From Bordetella parapertussis (GTDB lineage Bacteria; Pseudomonadota; Gammaproteobacteria; Burkholderiales; Burkholderiaceae_C), in the NCBI GenBank assembly GCA_945899335.1, contig CAMDIP010000093.1, positions 1-5,880 of the forward strand: a stretch of DNA of 5,880 nucleotides, in the 5' to 3' direction. The translations under genes and the position numbers were made by a program. Shown here piece by piece: positions 5,824 to 5,880 of this stretch; within the stretch, counting starts at the first letter, position 1, and each line of letters starts with the position of its first letter. The notes below the pieces were generated by a model, which had not been told where the DNA came from, did no database searches, and saw only the letters and a program-made list of their open reading frames with translations.

Positions 5824-5880
5824 TTAGAACAAATCGAGCACCGCGCCTTTGCTGGCGCTAGAGGCGTTGTGGGCAAACTT
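5824..5880 (-). CDS. C-terminal tail of an unidentified minus-strand gene (5' part off the right edge)
   Basis: Read on the minus strand from the right edge, this frame encodes KFAHNASSASKGAVLDLF and ends in TAA (complement of 5824-5826). The stop directly abuts the AAGGA ribosome site of the cytochrome c gene, as expected for a tightly packed operon. A second frame is also open here (from about 5876, running into the cytochrome gene out of phase). It lacks this neat junction and looks Arg/Cys/Lys-rich, so I prefer the first. Eighteen residues are too few for me to name the protein. Confidence 0.5.
   Translation of the reverse strand, partial: KFAHNASSASKGAVLDLF

Noticed and set aside
5469..5861. 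Plus-strand open frame opposite the cytochrome c gene (130 codons)
   Set aside because: It is antisense to a clear CXXCH cytochrome with signal peptide and ribosome site, and has no ribosome site or family resemblance of its own.

Overview
The window looks like ordinary chromosome from a moderately GC-rich proteobacterium. My best guess is a betaproteobacterium of the Burkholderiales, near the Comamonadaceae. This is inference from the overall look of the proteins (a FadB/FadJ-type beta-oxidation protein, a surface-adhesin-E-like secreted protein, a c8-type cytochrome c, a TQWD-type cyclase-family hydrolase) and from the base composition. No rRNA or other taxonomic marker is present. I see no mobile element, CRISPR array, tRNA or rRNA.

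Layout. (1) Bases 1-1377, + strand: the 3-hydroxyacyl-CoA dehydrogenase half of a FadB/FadJ-like multifunctional beta-oxidation protein, whose hydratase half lies off the left edge. (2) Bases 1427-1849, +: a small exported protein of the surface-adhesin protein E type. (3) Bases 1862-2923, -: a cyclase-family (KynB/isatin-hydrolase-like) metal-dependent hydrolase, convergent with the previous gene across only 12 bases. (4) Bases 2924-3060: a divergent, partly AT-rich promoter region. (5) Bases 3061-4461 and 4479-5468, +: an amidase-signature hydrolase and an acetamidase/formamidase-family protein, 17 bases apart and almost certainly one operon. (6) Bases 5479-5500: a perfect 9-bp hairpin with a TTCG loop between convergent genes. 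(7) Bases 5507-5812, -: a small periplasmic cytochrome c, preceded 11 bases upstream by the tail of another minus-strand gene that runs off the right edge.

How the genes may work together. The most coherent unit is the divergent block 1862-5468. It holds three unrelated folds that typically hydrolyse C-N bonds in amides, formamides or cyclic amides. This suggests a small catabolic module for an amide-, formamide- or lactam-containing compound, with ring opening or deformylation followed by ammonia release. The substrate cannot be read from the sequence, and no transporter or regulator is inside the window. The beta-oxidation gene, the secreted protein and the cytochrome appear to be unrelated neighbours. 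The cytochrome belongs to a transcription unit entering from the right.

I found no clearly undescribed system. The points most worth a second look are the three-hydrolase block, the altered metal-site motif of the cyclase-family protein, and the hairpin at 5479-5500.
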